A stretch of 41,918 nt of DNA from assembly GCA_022402565.1 (NCBI GenBank), contig JAKRSC010000028.1, positions 390,372 through 432,289 on the forward strand, read 5' to 3'. The notes beneath the pieces were generated by a model. It ran no database searches, had not been told where the DNA came from, and was given only the letters and a program-made list of their open reading frames with translations. Position 1 is the first letter of the stretch. Every line of letters starts with the position of its first letter. The translations under genes were made by a program, and so were the position numbers. Of the stretch, positions 16,421 to 25,443 are shown in pieces. The DNA comes from Hydrotalea sp. Lineage in GTDB: Bacteria > Bacteroidota > Bacteroidia > Chitinophagales > Chitinophagaceae.

Positions 16421-16855
16421 ATGTATCCTACAGCTGATAAAATTAGTAGAAAGGTGATGGAGTCGGTTCCTGACTATATTAACGATGCCGAGATATTACA
16501 ACAATTACATTCAAATAAAATAAACTGGCAGCATGTTTTAGCCATAAAACAAACAACGGATTTTAATGACGATATTATATCTGAATGGTTGAATGTGAGT
16601 GTTAAAACATTTAGGGAATATAAAAAGCCGCATGCTCATTTGAAAGAAAATACACGCGAGCATGTTTTATTATTGCTATCTGTAATTAAACATGGCATAT
16701 CGGTTTTTGGATCAGTAACTCTTTTTGAAAATTGGCTAAAGCAAAAAAATATTTTCTTTGACCAAAGATCCCCCATGACTTTCATGAATACCATTACTGG
16801 TATTAAATTGATTGATGACCGTTTGACTGCTATGGAATACGGAGATAATATTTAG
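16421..16855 (+). CDS. Xre/MbcA/ParS-type antitoxin
   Basis: 144 residues. The N-terminal half (about 30-70) has a helix-turn-helix-like stretch typical of this class, ending in WLNVSVKTFREYKK, where the antitoxin recognises DNA in related systems. The C-terminal half, LLLLSVIKHGISVFGSVTLFENWLKQKNIFF then SPMTFMNTITGIKLIDDRL, is the ParS/MbcA toxin-binding domain (DUF2384), including the family pattern FGs-x-eFxxWL and P-x-x-x-l-x-T-x-x-G. It should neutralise the RES toxin encoded two bases downstream and repress the operon. Confidence 0.88.
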   Translation: MYPTADKISRKVMESVPDYINDAEILQQLHSNKINWQHVLAIKQTTDFNDDIISEWLNVSVKTFREYKKPHAHLKENTREHVLLLLSVIKHGISVFGSVTLFENWLKQKNIFFDQRSPMTFMNTITGIKLIDDRLTAMEYGDNI

Positions 16856-16857
16856 TA

Positions 16858-17310
16858 ATGGAAGTGTATCGTATTGTTTCTGAAAAATTTGCTAATAAAC
16901 TACAGGCATCTGGGCTTGCTAATAGGTGGAATAAAAAAGGTCAAATGGTTATTTATGCTGGTAGCTCAAGATCACTTTCAACCTTAGAATTAATTGCTCA
17001 TCGTTCTGGAATACTATTGAATCATTCTTATAAAGTGATGATAATTCGTATTCAGAGTGAAGCAGGACTTATAAAAGAGGTAAAAAAAGAACATCTTCCA
17101 ACAAACTGGCGATCTATGGATGCGCTAGCATCATTACAATCAGTAGGATCAAAATGGTATCAACAAAAGGAATCTTTGGTATTAAAAGTATCTTCAATAA
17201 TTATTCCGCAAGAATACAATTATGTGATTCACACTGAACATCCTGCTTTTAAAAGTTCTGTTCGACTGGTAGGAAAAGAAGATTTTTTGTTTGATCAAAG
17301 AATTCTATAA
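16858..17310 (+). CDS. RES-domain toxin (NAD+-degrading type)
   Basis: 150 residues, standard for the RES family. The start MEVYRIVSEKFA has the conserved Arg (R5). RWNKKGQMVIYAGSSRSLSTLE has the WN-x-x-G, Tyr33 and Glu44 that form the NAD-binding and catalytic set. The conserved serine and ending are in LKVSSIIIPQEYNYVIHTEHPAF. Characterised RES toxins (Xre-RES, MbcT) break down NAD+ and stop growth; here this is inferred from family. Start codon lies two bases after the antitoxin stop. All key residues are present, so the toxin looks intact. Convergent with the GH3 gene, only four bases away. Confidence 0.88.
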   Translation: MEVYRIVSEKFANKLQASGLANRWNKKGQMVIYAGSSRSLSTLELIAHRSGILLNHSYKVMIIRIQSEAGLIKEVKKEHLPTNWRSMDALASLQSVGSKWYQQKESLVLKVSSIIIPQEYNYVIHTEHPAFKSSVRLVGKEDFLFDQRIL

Positions 17311-17314
17311 ATCC

Positions 17315-18838
17315 TTACTTCTTACTTAAAAACAATTGCCAATCCTCCAGCATTTTCCCTTTTAAAACGCGTGGGAATTTGTGCTGTCCACCCACTTTTC
17401 CCTTCCACGTCATGAACTCCATAAAAGTTTGTTCGGAGAGCACTTCTAATCTCACTTCTTTTAAAGCACTCTTTCTTTCAACTGCATAATCATCGTTGAG
17501 CACCTTTAAGTGATCATCAATGCAAGCACATAATTCATCTCTATTAATAGGATCATCACAGGCTACATACCATTGGTGCGCAAAGAAATTATCGAATGGT
17601 ACGCCTGCAACAGTAAATTCTGGAACACTGATATTGAAATTTTCACAAGCAAGTTGAATAGCCTTATTCATATTGTCAACACTGAGGTGTTCACCTACCA
17701 AACTCAAGAAATGCTTTGTTCTGCCAGTGATGATAATTTCGCAACGTTCCTTATTTACAAAACGTACGGTGTCGCCAATTAAATAACGCCATGTTCCAGC
17801 AGAAGTGCTAATTAAAAGTGCATAGTCTTTCCCTTCTTCTACCTCATGTATCATCAATGCCTCAGGATCATCAACCATATCACCATCGGAGGTAAAATTT
17901 TTATCATCGAAGGGTACAAATTCAAGAAAAATATGTTCGTTGGTATTCAGACGCATACCCTGAGGATGCTGACGATCTTGATAAGCAATAAAACCCTCGC
18001 TTGCCAGATAGGTTTCAATATAAGTGAGCGGCTTACCCAATAGCTTTTCAAAGCCTTTTTTATAAGGTTCAAAACTAACCCCGCCATGAACAAAAAATGC
18101 AAGGTTGGGCCACATTTCATGAATATGCTTCAATTTGTAGCGCTCAACAATCATTTCCATACACATTTGAATCCACGCAGGCACACCAACAACAAATCCA
18201 ATATCCCAAAGAGGGGCTTTATCCACTATTTCTTCTAATTTCTTATTCCAGTCGCGTTCCTTAGCAATTTTCCTTCCCGGTTTATAGAATGGTTGAAACC
18301 AAAAAGGTGCTTTTTTAGCGGTGATTCCAGATAGGTCACCTGCATAGTATCCTGCAGCTTCTTTCTGCAAATCGGTCGATCCGCCTAATGTTAACCATCC
18401 TCTGCCCAATGAACTAAAAGGAACATCTTGGTAATGTCGTAAACTAAATAATTGCTTCAGCATAACCACTTTATTCCCCTTCAACAAATCGTTGGTTACA
18501 GGAATATATTTACTAGAAGATTCGCTGGTACCACTGCTTAGGGCGTAGAACTTAATTTTGCCTGGCCAACAAACATCGGGCACACCCTCTAAAGTTTTGT
18601 GCCACCATTCGTTGTAAATTTTGTTGTAATTATAAGTGGGTACTAATTCCTGAAATTTTTTACCGGGATGTTTGCTTAATAATATCTCATCAAAACGATA
18701 GGTTTGTCCAAACTGCGTGAATCTTGCTTGGCGCAACAGTTTTTTTAATACGTTAATCTGTTGCCTACGCGGATTATTCGCTGGGAGGTTCAGCGCTTTA
18801 GATACAGTTTTAGGGAGTTGTAAATCGAACAGCGACAT
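17315..18838 (-). CDS. GH3-family acyl-adenylate (amido synthetase-like) protein
   Basis: 507 residues, as usual for the family. GH3 landmarks: SSGTSESSSKYIPVT near residues 102-116 is the ATP/AMP-binding P-loop-like motif, VHGGVSFEPYKKGF and IETYLASEGFIAYQ the middle motifs, and YALLISTSAGTWRYLIGDTVRFV the nucleotide-binding core. Plant GH3 enzymes join amino acids to acyl hormones through an acyl-adenylate; bacterial homologues in Bacteroidota are common but their substrates are unknown. No signal peptide. It lies 45 bases after the glycosyltransferase gene on the same strand and may be co-transcribed. Confidence 0.88.
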   Translation of the reverse strand: MSLFDLQLPKTVSKALNLPANNPRRQQINVLKKLLRQARFTQFGQTYRFDEILLSKHPGKKFQELVPTYNYNKIYNEWWHKTLEGVPDVCWPGKIKFYALSSGTSESSSKYIPVTNDLLKGNKVVMLKQLFSLRHYQDVPFSSLGRGWLTLGGSTDLQKEAAGYYAGDLSGITAKKAPFWFQPFYKPGRKIAKERDWNKKLEEIVDKAPLWDIGFVVGVPAWIQMCMEMIVERYKLKHIHEMWPNLAFFVHGGVSFEPYKKGFEKLLGKPLTYIETYLASEGFIAYQDRQHPQGMRLNTNEHIFLEFVPFDDKNFTSDGDMVDDPEALMIHEVEEGKDYALLISTSAGTWRYLIGDTVRFVNKERCEIIITGRTKHFLSLVGEHLSVDNMNKAIQLACENFNISVPEFTVAGVPFDNFFAHQWYVACDDPINRDELCACIDDHLKVLNDDYAVERKSALKEVRLEVLSEQTFMEFMTWKGKVGGQHKFPRVLKGKMLEDWQLFLSKK

Positions 18839-18883
18839 TAGGTTAAATAGCTTAAAGAGCGAAACTACATGAAAACTCGAAAA

Positions 18884-20749
18884 TTAGTGCAGCTCTCTGC
18901 TGTTTTCAAGAAGTTGGGAAATTCGGAAATAGTGTTTTAACAATATATTGAATTCTTTCAGCCAATCATATTGATGTAGGTATAATTGCTCAAGCGGAAA
19001 GGAAGCGTTTGGATAGCAGGCTTCATACGGAATGAGTACTTTTTTATCGATTCCAGTATGTAAGTATAAATCGCGTATACCTAGCATGGTAGCTTTGTTA
19101 TTGAAACAGAGCAGTATAGCTTTTCTGATAGGTTGGTTTAAAAGAGCTTGTGGAATAAGTAAAAAACAAACCAACAAATCAATCAATCGCTTCATGTTTT
19201 GCTGATAGGGTTGGGCTAAGGCCGATTTTTTACCTGGAATAAGAAATCTGCCGGTGCTTTGCTTTTTTTTACTACTGACCAAACCATGACTTCCTGCTAC
19301 ATGCCACCAATGTGTTGATTTGGGAAATCTTTGTATGCTTTCCAAAATCTCTTCAAAAGTTGAATCCTTGCTAATTATCCAAATAATATGATGATATGTT
19401 TTGTTTTCTTTTGGTGTTTGATCTGAAATTGGAACAGATACATCAATTACACCCAATTGTGCAAGTAAGGAGAAAACATTTTTTTGATAAATACTTGGAC
19501 AAACAATATAGCTGTTGGAGTTAAAACAAGGATGCTCAGCTTTAATCCATCCAAATCGTTGCCATAATTGTGATAAGAGGATCCTAAGTGGACTATACAA
19601 TAAAATACTGAGTAATATAACTCCTCGGGAATAGCGTAAATGCTCAGGTAGCAGCGAGTAGGTTGCTAGTATTAAAATGAGTATGATTAAGCTATTGGTT
19701 ATTTGTTTTCCTTTCGAAGCGTGTCTATTATAGGTGCCGAATAAGAACTGGAATAGGAGCATTGCAAAAACCAGCATTGCATCAGTAACTAATATAGTCC
19801 AAGGTGGAAAAGGATATTCTTTAATAAAGTCCTCCCAAAAAACTGCTGAAATAAATAAGCAGCCAATCCACAGCAAGGCATCTGATAATGGAGCACGAAG
19901 TTTTGATATAGTTTGAACAATGAATGCCAAGCAAGCCCTCAAAAAAATAGCACATGAAAGCAACCATCTTTTCAAATTACTTTTTTCATTATTCCCAATA
20001 AACTGAAGCATTGCATTATAGAACCGCTTTATATGTAACCACCCCATTTTTCGACTGCTCTCACCTTTGAAATGCAGAATGGTAGCTTCTCCAAGATACA
20101 AGAGATGATATCCAGCATCTGTAATTTTTTTACAGAGATCAATATCTTCTCCATACATAAAATAAGATTCGTCAAAACCATTTACTTGCTCCAGCACTTT
20201 TTTCTTCACCACCATAAAAGCGCCAGCCAATACTTCTACTTCATGAATACTTTTTTCTTCAATATGTGGAGTGGCATAAGCATTGAATGTGTTAGAGTGC
20301 TTGAAAAGGTTTGCTAATCCAAATAGTTTGAAAAAAGCCGACTGAATTGTTGGGAAACTTCTCTTGCTTTCAGGAAGAAATCTTCCGCTTCCATCAATCA
20401 TACGTACACCTACTGCGCCATTACGTTCATTTTGTTCTAATAACTCAATAGAAGCCTGAATACTTCTTGAAGTGATCAGTGTATCTGGATTTAAAAAAAG
20501 AATGTGTTTTCCTTTTGATTTTCTCCAACCAATATTGCAAGCTTTTGCAAATCCAAGATTTTCAGGTAAGCTAATTAATTGGATATTAGAAAAGCGCTGT
20601 TGAATTAAATCATCACTTGCATCTCCACCTTGGTTGTTCACAACAATAATTTCTGCATTCGTATCACCAAGTGCTAATTCAAGAGCGGATAAGCATTGCT
20701 CCAAAAATGGAAGGACACGGTAGGTAACTATAACAACCGATAGATTCAA
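18884..20749 (-). CDS. Multi-domain GT2 glycosyltransferase with membrane and degenerate C-terminal sugar-transferase-like part
   Basis: 621 residues, about twice the size of a plain GT2 enzyme. Residues 1-245 are a GT-A family 2 domain: SVVIVTYRVLPFLEQCL, NNQGGDAS, LPENLGFAKACNIG, LFLNPDT (DxD-equivalent), VEVLAGAFMVVKK, FDESYFMYGEDIDLC, as in rhamnosyltransferases. Residues ~255-400 hold about five hydrophobic helices. Residues 400-520 form a soluble part resembling the nucleotide-binding middle of polyprenyl glycosylphosphotransferases, and MKRLIDLLVCFLLIP near 530 looks like the start of their catalytic domain, but the catalytic acidic motifs are not recognisable. It probably works in surface polysaccharide synthesis. 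The fused tail may only anchor or regulate. Confidence 0.8.
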   Translation of the reverse strand: MNLSVVIVTYRVLPFLEQCLSALELALGDTNAEIIVVNNQGGDASDDLIQQRFSNIQLISLPENLGFAKACNIGWRKSKGKHILFLNPDTLITSRSIQASIELLEQNERNGAVGVRMIDGSGRFLPESKRSFPTIQSAFFKLFGLANLFKHSNTFNAYATPHIEEKSIHEVEVLAGAFMVVKKKVLEQVNGFDESYFMYGEDIDLCKKITDAGYHLLYLGEATILHFKGESSRKMGWLHIKRFYNAMLQFIGNNEKSNLKRWLLSCAIFLRACLAFIVQTISKLRAPLSDALLWIGCLFISAVFWEDFIKEYPFPPWTILVTDAMLVFAMLLFQFLFGTYNRHASKGKQITNSLIILILILATYSLLPEHLRYSRGVILLSILLYSPLRILLSQLWQRFGWIKAEHPCFNSNSYIVCPSIYQKNVFSLLAQLGVIDVSVPISDQTPKENKTYHHIIWIISKDSTFEEILESIQRFPKSTHWWHVAGSHGLVSSKKKQSTGRFLIPGKKSALAQPYQQNMKRLIDLLVCFLLIPQALLNQPIRKAILLCFNNKATMLGIRDLYLHTGIDKKVLIPYEACYPNASFPLEQLYLHQYDWLKEFNILLKHYFRISQLLENSRELH

Positions 20750-20783
20750 AGTGCTGAATTATGTGTAAGCAATATTATGCTCT

Positions 20784-21566
20784 TTATGAACCAGTTAGTT
20801 CCTGCATAACTTTTTGGACAGCAACTAAAATATGGGCCAGTTTTTCTTTAAAGCGAGTGACTTGTGCTGGTACTTGATCGAGGTCTTGCTGGTGCTTGGC
20901 CTTTTGTTCAATTGATTGGGCTAAGTTCCAAAGCTCTTCAACTTTCACAACAGAAAGCGATGATTTTGCAAAATGTGCTCTTTGTCGGAGTGTCTCCCAA
21001 TCACCTTTAGCCAATGCTTCCTCCATTGCCTGCATAGTTTCTGGTAAGCTTTCAAGAAACATGCTTAGGATAGTTGTTTTATACTCCACATCATTTCCTG
21101 CCAGTTCATTCAGCATGCTTAGATCGAGGTCGTTGGCTTCAGTATTTGCAGTATTTTGAGGAAGTTCAGGTGTTGCAGCTTGAGTTGGAAGTGTAGCAAA
21201 TATTTTCTCGAGGGTTTCATAAAACGCATCTAATCCAAATGGTTTTGCAAGAACGCCATTCATACCCGTTTCTTCAAACTTATTGGTTTCTGTTTTAGAA
21301 CTCCAACCAGTCATAGCAATAATAGGTATGGAATTGTTCAACTTTTCACGGATGTATTTAGTTGCTTGAAAACCATCCATTTCAGGCATGTTTATGTCCA
21401 TCAAAATAATATCAAAGTTTCCATTCTGAAGTTTTTGGACTGCTTCACGCCCATTTCCAGCAATTTCAAAAATTGCACCAGTACCATCCAGGGAGTGTTT
21501 AATAAGCATTTGGTTTACAAAATCATCTTCTGCAATCAGAATCCTTTTGCCTTGTAATTGATTCAT
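20784..21566 (-). CDS. Response-regulator receiver fused to an Hpt domain
   Basis: 260 residues. Receiver domain at 6-125: acidic pair E13-D14-D15, phosphoacceptor Asp57 (ILMDINMPEMDG), Thr86 (AMTG) and Lys108 (LAKPFG). A Gln/Pro/Ala/Thr-rich linker (~126-145) leads to an Hpt four-helix domain with the phosphorylatable His198 in RAHFAKSSL. There is no kinase or DNA-binding part, so it is a phosphorelay intermediate that must receive phosphate from a hybrid kinase elsewhere and pass it on. It sits 34 bases ahead of the glycosyltransferase gene and may control that process, which is inference only. Confidence 0.9.
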   Translation of the reverse strand: MNQLQGKRILIAEDDFVNQMLIKHSLDGTGAIFEIAGNGREAVQKLQNGNFDIILMDINMPEMDGFQATKYIREKLNNSIPIIAMTGWSSKTETNKFEETGMNGVLAKPFGLDAFYETLEKIFATLPTQAATPELPQNTANTEANDLDLSMLNELAGNDVEYKTTILSMFLESLPETMQAMEEALAKGDWETLRQRAHFAKSSLSVVKVEELWNLAQSIEQKAKHQQDLDQVPAQVTRFKEKLAHILVAVQKVMQELTGS

Positions 21567-21704
21567 AACAAGCCTAATTGAAGTGGCGACAAGTATTCAA
21601 CTTGCCAAAACATAAAGATAATCATTGTTCATCAATTGATTGAATATGAAACCTATTTGATAGTATTGAGGAATTTTTAACCCAATCTATGTGTACAATT
21701 CAGT

Positions 21705-21712
21705 TATTTTTG
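21705..21712 (+). promoter_or_regulatory. Candidate -7 box for the outer-membrane protein gene
   Basis: TATTTTTG matches TAnnTTTG exactly and lies 29 bases before the preferred ATG at 21742, leaving a leader of about 25 bases. It lies within the longer upstream frame, which argues against the earlier start. Confidence 0.5.
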
Positions 21713-21741
21713 CGCCCAACGATTTGGTTCAACCAGAATTC

Positions 21742-22494
21742 ATGAAAAAAACAACTCTATTATTAGTTAGCTTCTTATGGCTAACAGGTGCATTTGCACA
21801 AGAAAAAAAGAAAGACAGCCTGAAAGCGCCTAAAAAAGATTGGCGTAAGCTTGACTTAAGTAACCGTCCGGGTGATCATGTGCTTATTCAATATGGTGCT
21901 GACACTTGGATGAACAGGCCAGATACCATTCGTCAGGGTGGTGGATTTAGTAGGCATTTCAATTTGTATTTCATGTTGGACAAGCCTTTTAAGACCGATC
22001 CTCGTTTTAGTCTTGGATTAGGTGTTGGGGTGGGAAGTAGCAATATCTTTTTTGATAGAATGCAAATCAATTTGAATGGTACCACGCCTCAAATTCCAAT
22101 TAGAAGAATGGATACCTTGCCAAGGTTTGATAAATACAAACTAACCACTGTATATGCAGAAATTCCGGTGGAATTGCGCTATTTCTCAAAGCCAGATAAG
22201 CCAAATAAATCTTTCAAAGCCGCCATAGGTTTGCGTGTAGGTACTATGCTGAAAGCACAAACAAAAGGTAAGGGCTTTGAAGATGCCAATGGCAATGCAT
22301 TGCGCGACAGAAATGCTGTTACCAAAGAAAGCGGAAGACGTTATATGAATGGAACTCGTATAAGTGCAACTGCAAGGGTTGGTTTGGGTAATTTTTCATT
22401 ACATGCGGCCTATCAGCTAACACAAACTTTCAGAGAAACACAAGGGCCTCCTGTTCGTCCTTTTTCAATTGGACTAACCATCAGCGGCTTATAA
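21742..22494 (+). CDS. Outer-membrane beta-barrel protein
   Basis: 250 residues from the ATG at 21742; the longer frame (from 21691) includes the promoter. Signal peptide MKKTTLLLVSFLWLTGAFAQ, then a Lys-rich linker (EKKKDSLKAPKKD). The mature part shows alternating beta-strands typical of an 8-10-strand barrel: HVLIQYGADTWM, FSLGLGVGVGSSNIFF, VYAEIPVELRYFS, FKAAIGLRVGTML, FSLHAAYQL, and the C-terminal strand RPFSIGLTISGL. It matches the OmpA/PorT-like porin family layout; function unknown. Flanked by a strong bidirectional terminator. Confidence 0.82.
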   Translation: MKKTTLLLVSFLWLTGAFAQEKKKDSLKAPKKDWRKLDLSNRPGDHVLIQYGADTWMNRPDTIRQGGGFSRHFNLYFMLDKPFKTDPRFSLGLGVGVGSSNIFFDRMQINLNGTTPQIPIRRMDTLPRFDKYKLTTVYAEIPVELRYFSKPDKPNKSFKAAIGLRVGTMLKAQTKGKGFEDANGNALRDRNAVTKESGRRYMNGTRISATARVGLGNFSLHAAYQLTQTFRETQGPPVRPFSIGLTISGL

Positions 22495-22512
22495 TTTGAA
22501 TAGTATTGGTAT

Positions 22513-22549
22513 AAAAAATCCCGGTGTGTTTTACATCGGGATTTTTTTA
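22513..22549. terminator. Bidirectional intrinsic terminator
   Basis: AAAAATCCCG / CGGGATTTTT with an inner extension GTGT/ACAT and a GTTTT loop, followed by a run of seven Ts on the plus strand and of As on the left side. It separates the convergent barrel-protein and gcvH genes. Confidence 0.88.
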
Positions 22550-22569
22550 TGAGGATAGTTTTTGGTCCA

Positions 22570-22947
22570 TTAGCCAACCAATGCAGCATAAGCTTCGCTT
22601 GACATAAGCGCATCTACATCGGCAGGATTGTTTACTTCCATTTGAATCATCCAACCTTCACCATAAGGGTCATTGTTCACTAATTCAGGCTGACCTTCAA
22701 GTTGTGGATTCAAAGTTTTGATAGTGCCTGCAACAGGTAAGTACAAATCACTTACAGTTTTCACAGCTTCAACAGTACCAAATACCTCTTCGGCTTGCAA
22801 AGATTTTCCTAAAGTATTTACATCCACATAAACAATATCACCCAATTCTCTTTGAGCGAAGTCTGTAATTCCAATTGTAGCAATGTTGCCTTCAAGGCGA
22901 ATCCATTCATGATCCTTGGTGTAGCGCAGGTTTTCTGGAAAGTTCAT
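22570..22947 (-). CDS. gcvH: Glycine cleavage system H protein
   Basis: 125 residues, standard length. Carries the lipoyl group that shuttles the aminomethyl intermediate between the P, T and L proteins of glycine decarboxylase. The lipoylation site is K63 in FGTVEAVKTVSDLYLPVAG. The start LRYTKDHEWIRLEG and IGITDFAQRELGDIVYV, and the end PYGEGWMIQMEV, are all diagnostic. It is the last gene of a run with the cyclophilin and the 113-residue gene (gaps 37 and 8 bases). gcvP and gcvT are not in the window. Confidence 0.96.
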   Translation of the reverse strand: MNFPENLRYTKDHEWIRLEGNIATIGITDFAQRELGDIVYVDVNTLGKSLQAEEVFGTVEAVKTVSDLYLPVAGTIKTLNPQLEGQPELVNNDPYGEGWMIQMEVNNPADVDALMSSEAYAALVG

Positions 22948-22984
22948 GGTAGCATTTTTTGTTGTTGCAAATATTCAATAAAAA

Positions 22985-23695
22985 TCAATGCGAAGTAGAA
23001 CCTATTACACGAATTTTCATGCGAATATCTGGGGTGGTTCTATTTTGTGGAGTTTTAGGCAGGGCAGCTATCTTATCAATGACTTCTAATCCGCTAAAAA
23101 CTTCTCCAAAAACGGTGTATTCGCCGTCTAAATGAGGCGTTCCACCTATTTTCCCGTAAATCTCTTTTTGAGCAGCTGTATAGGGCATCACCTGTTGCCC
23201 TTGTCTTTGCTTACGTTCAGCTAAATTGGCCCAAAGAGTACTATCGAACACCTTTCCTTGAACAATGTAAAACTGACAATTAGAACTCGATTTCTCCGGA
23301 TTATTATCGCGAGCCATGGCCAAAGCACCTCTTTTATGTATAAGCTGAGGATGAAACTCGGCAGGAATCCTTTCCCCAGGTAAAGTGCCACCACCCAATT
23401 GCGTTTCTTCTGTTGCGAATTTGCTGTTTGGGTCGCCCCCTTGAATCATAAACTGCTCTATCACCCTATGAAAAATAAGGCTGTCATAAAATATATCTTG
23501 AATGAGTTGCAGAAACCTTTGTTGATGTAGCGGCGTTTGGTTGTAGAGCCTCGCTTTCATTGTACCTAAGGGTGTAATAATTTCAATGATGGGTTCTGAA
23601 GGTGCTGAAGGCGATTGTGGCTGCTTTTTTTGAGCATGCAGCGTGTTGAAGCACAAGAACAAAATCCAACTAAAAACAAGGGCAATTTTTTTCAT
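22985..23695 (-). CDS. Periplasmic cyclophilin-type peptidyl-prolyl isomerase
   Basis: 236 residues. Signal peptide MKKIALVFSWILFLCFNTLHA, then a short Gln/Pro/Ser linker and a cyclophilin domain from about 38. Active-site landmarks: FHRVIEQFMIQGGDP (with catalytic Arg), GALAMARDNNPEKSSSNCQFYIV, and HLDGEYTVFGEV. The Trp that binds cyclosporin in the human enzyme is His here, as in many bacterial forms. An insertion of about 35 residues (WANLAERKQRQGQQ to IYGKIGG) between the core strands is typical of the Bacteroidota group. It assists folding of exported proteins. Upstream neighbour ends eight bases before it. Confidence 0.92.
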   Translation of the reverse strand: MKKIALVFSWILFLCFNTLHAQKKQPQSPSAPSEPIIEIITPLGTMKARLYNQTPLHQQRFLQLIQDIFYDSLIFHRVIEQFMIQGGDPNSKFATEETQLGGGTLPGERIPAEFHPQLIHKRGALAMARDNNPEKSSSNCQFYIVQGKVFDSTLWANLAERKQRQGQQVMPYTAAQKEIYGKIGGTPHLDGEYTVFGEVFSGLEVIDKIAALPKTPQNRTTPDIRMKIRVIGSTSH

Positions 23696-23703
23696 ATAGT
23701 TGC

Positions 23704-24045
23704 TTAGAGATGTTGTTCAAAATACAACAGTACATGATCTTTTAAAAAGTTTTCTTGATCATGTAATGCCAAAGGTGGCAGCTCTTTTACTTGTTTAAAA
23801 TGAGGCCAGCCATCTGCATCATGACCTTCTAGGATAAAATAACCACTATTTTGTAGAAGGGTGCAAACAGCCACATGCATTAAATCCTGTTTCTGTTCTT
23901 TAGAAATTTTTTCCTGTATAAACCCTGTTTCTTGTAATCCTATTAAAAACAAGATGGCTTCCATATCGGGCTTTTTGCCAAAGCGTTCCGCCAATTGTGC
24001 CTCTAAATTCCACCAGCGTTGCTGTAAATCGTCTTGTACAAACAT
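23704..24045 (-). CDS. Conserved-type hypothetical protein
   Basis: 113 residues, no signal peptide or membrane helix. It opens with LQQRWWNLEAQLAERFGKKPDMEAILFLIGLQETGF, an amphipathic helical segment, and has an HVAVCTLLQNSGYFILEGHDADGWPHF centre; the Cys and the aromatic GWPHF look conserved-like. It reads as a small cytoplasmic alpha/beta protein. It is the first gene before the cyclophilin and gcvH on one strand. Its start lies near the divergent serS, 102 bases away. I do not recognise a family with a known function. Confidence 0.68.
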   Translation of the reverse strand: MFVQDDLQQRWWNLEAQLAERFGKKPDMEAILFLIGLQETGFIQEKISKEQKQDLMHVAVCTLLQNSGYFILEGHDADGWPHFKQVKELPPLALHDQENFLKDHVLLYFEQHL

Positions 24046-24121
24046 GCTGCAAAGATGCAGTAAACCGCTGTTTTATAGAAAATCGCTTTTGCCAAAGGGC
24101 TATTTGCCCAAGCGGTTCAAC

Positions 24122-24129
24122 TATATTTG
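24122..24129 (+). promoter_or_regulatory. -7 box of serS
   Basis: TATATTTG matches the TAnnTTTG consensus and ends 18 bases before the serS ATG. TTTG sequences lie upstream (24088 and 24103) but neither is at the usual 19-21 base spacing. Confidence 0.5.
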
Positions 24130-24147
24130 CAAAAAAATTGACGAGCT

Positions 24148-25419
24148 ATGTTACAGCTGCAGGTGCTGAGAACCCGGGCGGAATGGGTAAAAGAAAGGTT
24201 GGCGGTTAAAAGGTTTCAGAAAATGGAATTGGTTGACCAAGTGGTTCAATTAGATGACCAAAGAAGACGTTTGCAAGCCGAATTCGACCAGCAGCAGTCG
24301 CAGGTGAATACTTGGAGCAAGGAAATTGGTCAGCTCATGGCTAAAGGGGAGCGTGATGCAGCAGAAGAGAAAAAGCAAGCGGTTGCGGCATTAAAAGCTG
24401 GGTTAGATCCTCTTAAGAAGCAACTGCAAGAAACGGATGCGCAGCTACAGGATATTTTATTACAGCTTCCTAATTTGCCAGCGGCTGAAGTACCCGAAGG
24501 AAAAACGCCAGAAGAGAATGTGGTGGTTAGAACAGGCGGAACTATTCCAGAACTTGCAGAAGGATGCTTACCGCATTGGGACTTAGCATCCAAATATGGA
24601 TTAATAGATTTTGAAATTGGCAACAAGGTTACTGGAAGCGGTTTTCCGTTTTACAGAGGAAAGGGAGCGAAATTGCAAAGAGCGTTAATTCAATACTTTT
24701 TAGATTTTAACACTGCATCCGGATACGAAGAGTTTCTGCCACCTTATTTGGTTAATGCAGATTCTGGTTTTGGAACGGGTCAGTTGCCAGATAAAGAAGG
24801 CCAAATGTATTTTATGCCTGAAGATGGATATTACCTAATTCCAACAGCTGAAGTACCTGTTACCAATGTGTATAGAGATGTATTGTTAAAGTCGACCGAC
24901 CTTCCAATTAAAATGACTGCATACAGTCCTTGTTTTAGACGTGAAGCCGGAAGCTATGGTAAGGATGTGCGCGGACTGAATCGTTTACACCAGTTTGAAA
25001 AAGTTGAAATCATTCAACTGGTTCGTCCAGAAAACAGTCACCAAGTTTTAGATGAAATGGTTGCACATGTAGAAAAGCTGGTACAAAGTCTAGAATTGCC
25101 CTATCGTATTTTACGTTTATGCGGAGGCGATATGGGATTTGCAAGTGCAATCACCTATGATTTTGAAATTTACAGCACTGCGCAACAGCGTTGGTTAGAA
25201 GTGAGTAGTGTAAGCAATTTTGAATCATTTCAAGCCAATCGTATGAAGTGCAGGTTTAAAGATGAAGAAGGGAAAACACAATTCGTACATAGCTTAAACG
25301 GAAGTAGTTTGGCTTTACCAAGAATTGTGGCTGGAATTTTAGAAAATCATCAAACTGTTGATGGAATTAAAGTGCCGGCTGTTCTGCAGTCGTATATGGG
25401 AATGGCAACGATTCAATAA
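24148..25419 (+). CDS. serS: Seryl-tRNA synthetase
   Basis: 423 residues. The N-terminal long coiled-coil arm (about 10-110, charged and Gln-rich, e.g. VVQLDDQRRRLQAEFDQQQ) contacts the tRNA-Ser long variable arm. The class II catalytic core has TAEVPVTNVYRDVLL, motif 2 CFRREAGSYGKDVRGLNRLHQFEKVEI, EVSSVSNFESFQANRMKCRF and motif 3 LNGSSLALPRIVAGILENHQ, where the serine-adenylate pocket residues lie. It charges tRNA-Ser with serine, an essential step. Usual length. It has its own promoter box and ends at a strong terminator, so it is monocistronic. Confidence 0.97.
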   Translation: MLQLQVLRTRAEWVKERLAVKRFQKMELVDQVVQLDDQRRRLQAEFDQQQSQVNTWSKEIGQLMAKGERDAAEEKKQAVAALKAGLDPLKKQLQETDAQLQDILLQLPNLPAAEVPEGKTPEENVVVRTGGTIPELAEGCLPHWDLASKYGLIDFEIGNKVTGSGFPFYRGKGAKLQRALIQYFLDFNTASGYEEFLPPYLVNADSGFGTGQLPDKEGQMYFMPEDGYYLIPTAEVPVTNVYRDVLLKSTDLPIKMTAYSPCFRREAGSYGKDVRGLNRLHQFEKVEIIQLVRPENSHQVLDEMVAHVEKLVQSLELPYRILRLCGGDMGFASAITYDFEIYSTAQQRWLEVSSVSNFESFQANRMKCRFKDEEGKTQFVHSLNGSSLALPRIVAGILENHQTVDGIKVPAVLQSYMGMATIQ

Positions 25420-25443
25420 TCTTTTTGTTTGTTTTAAAATATT

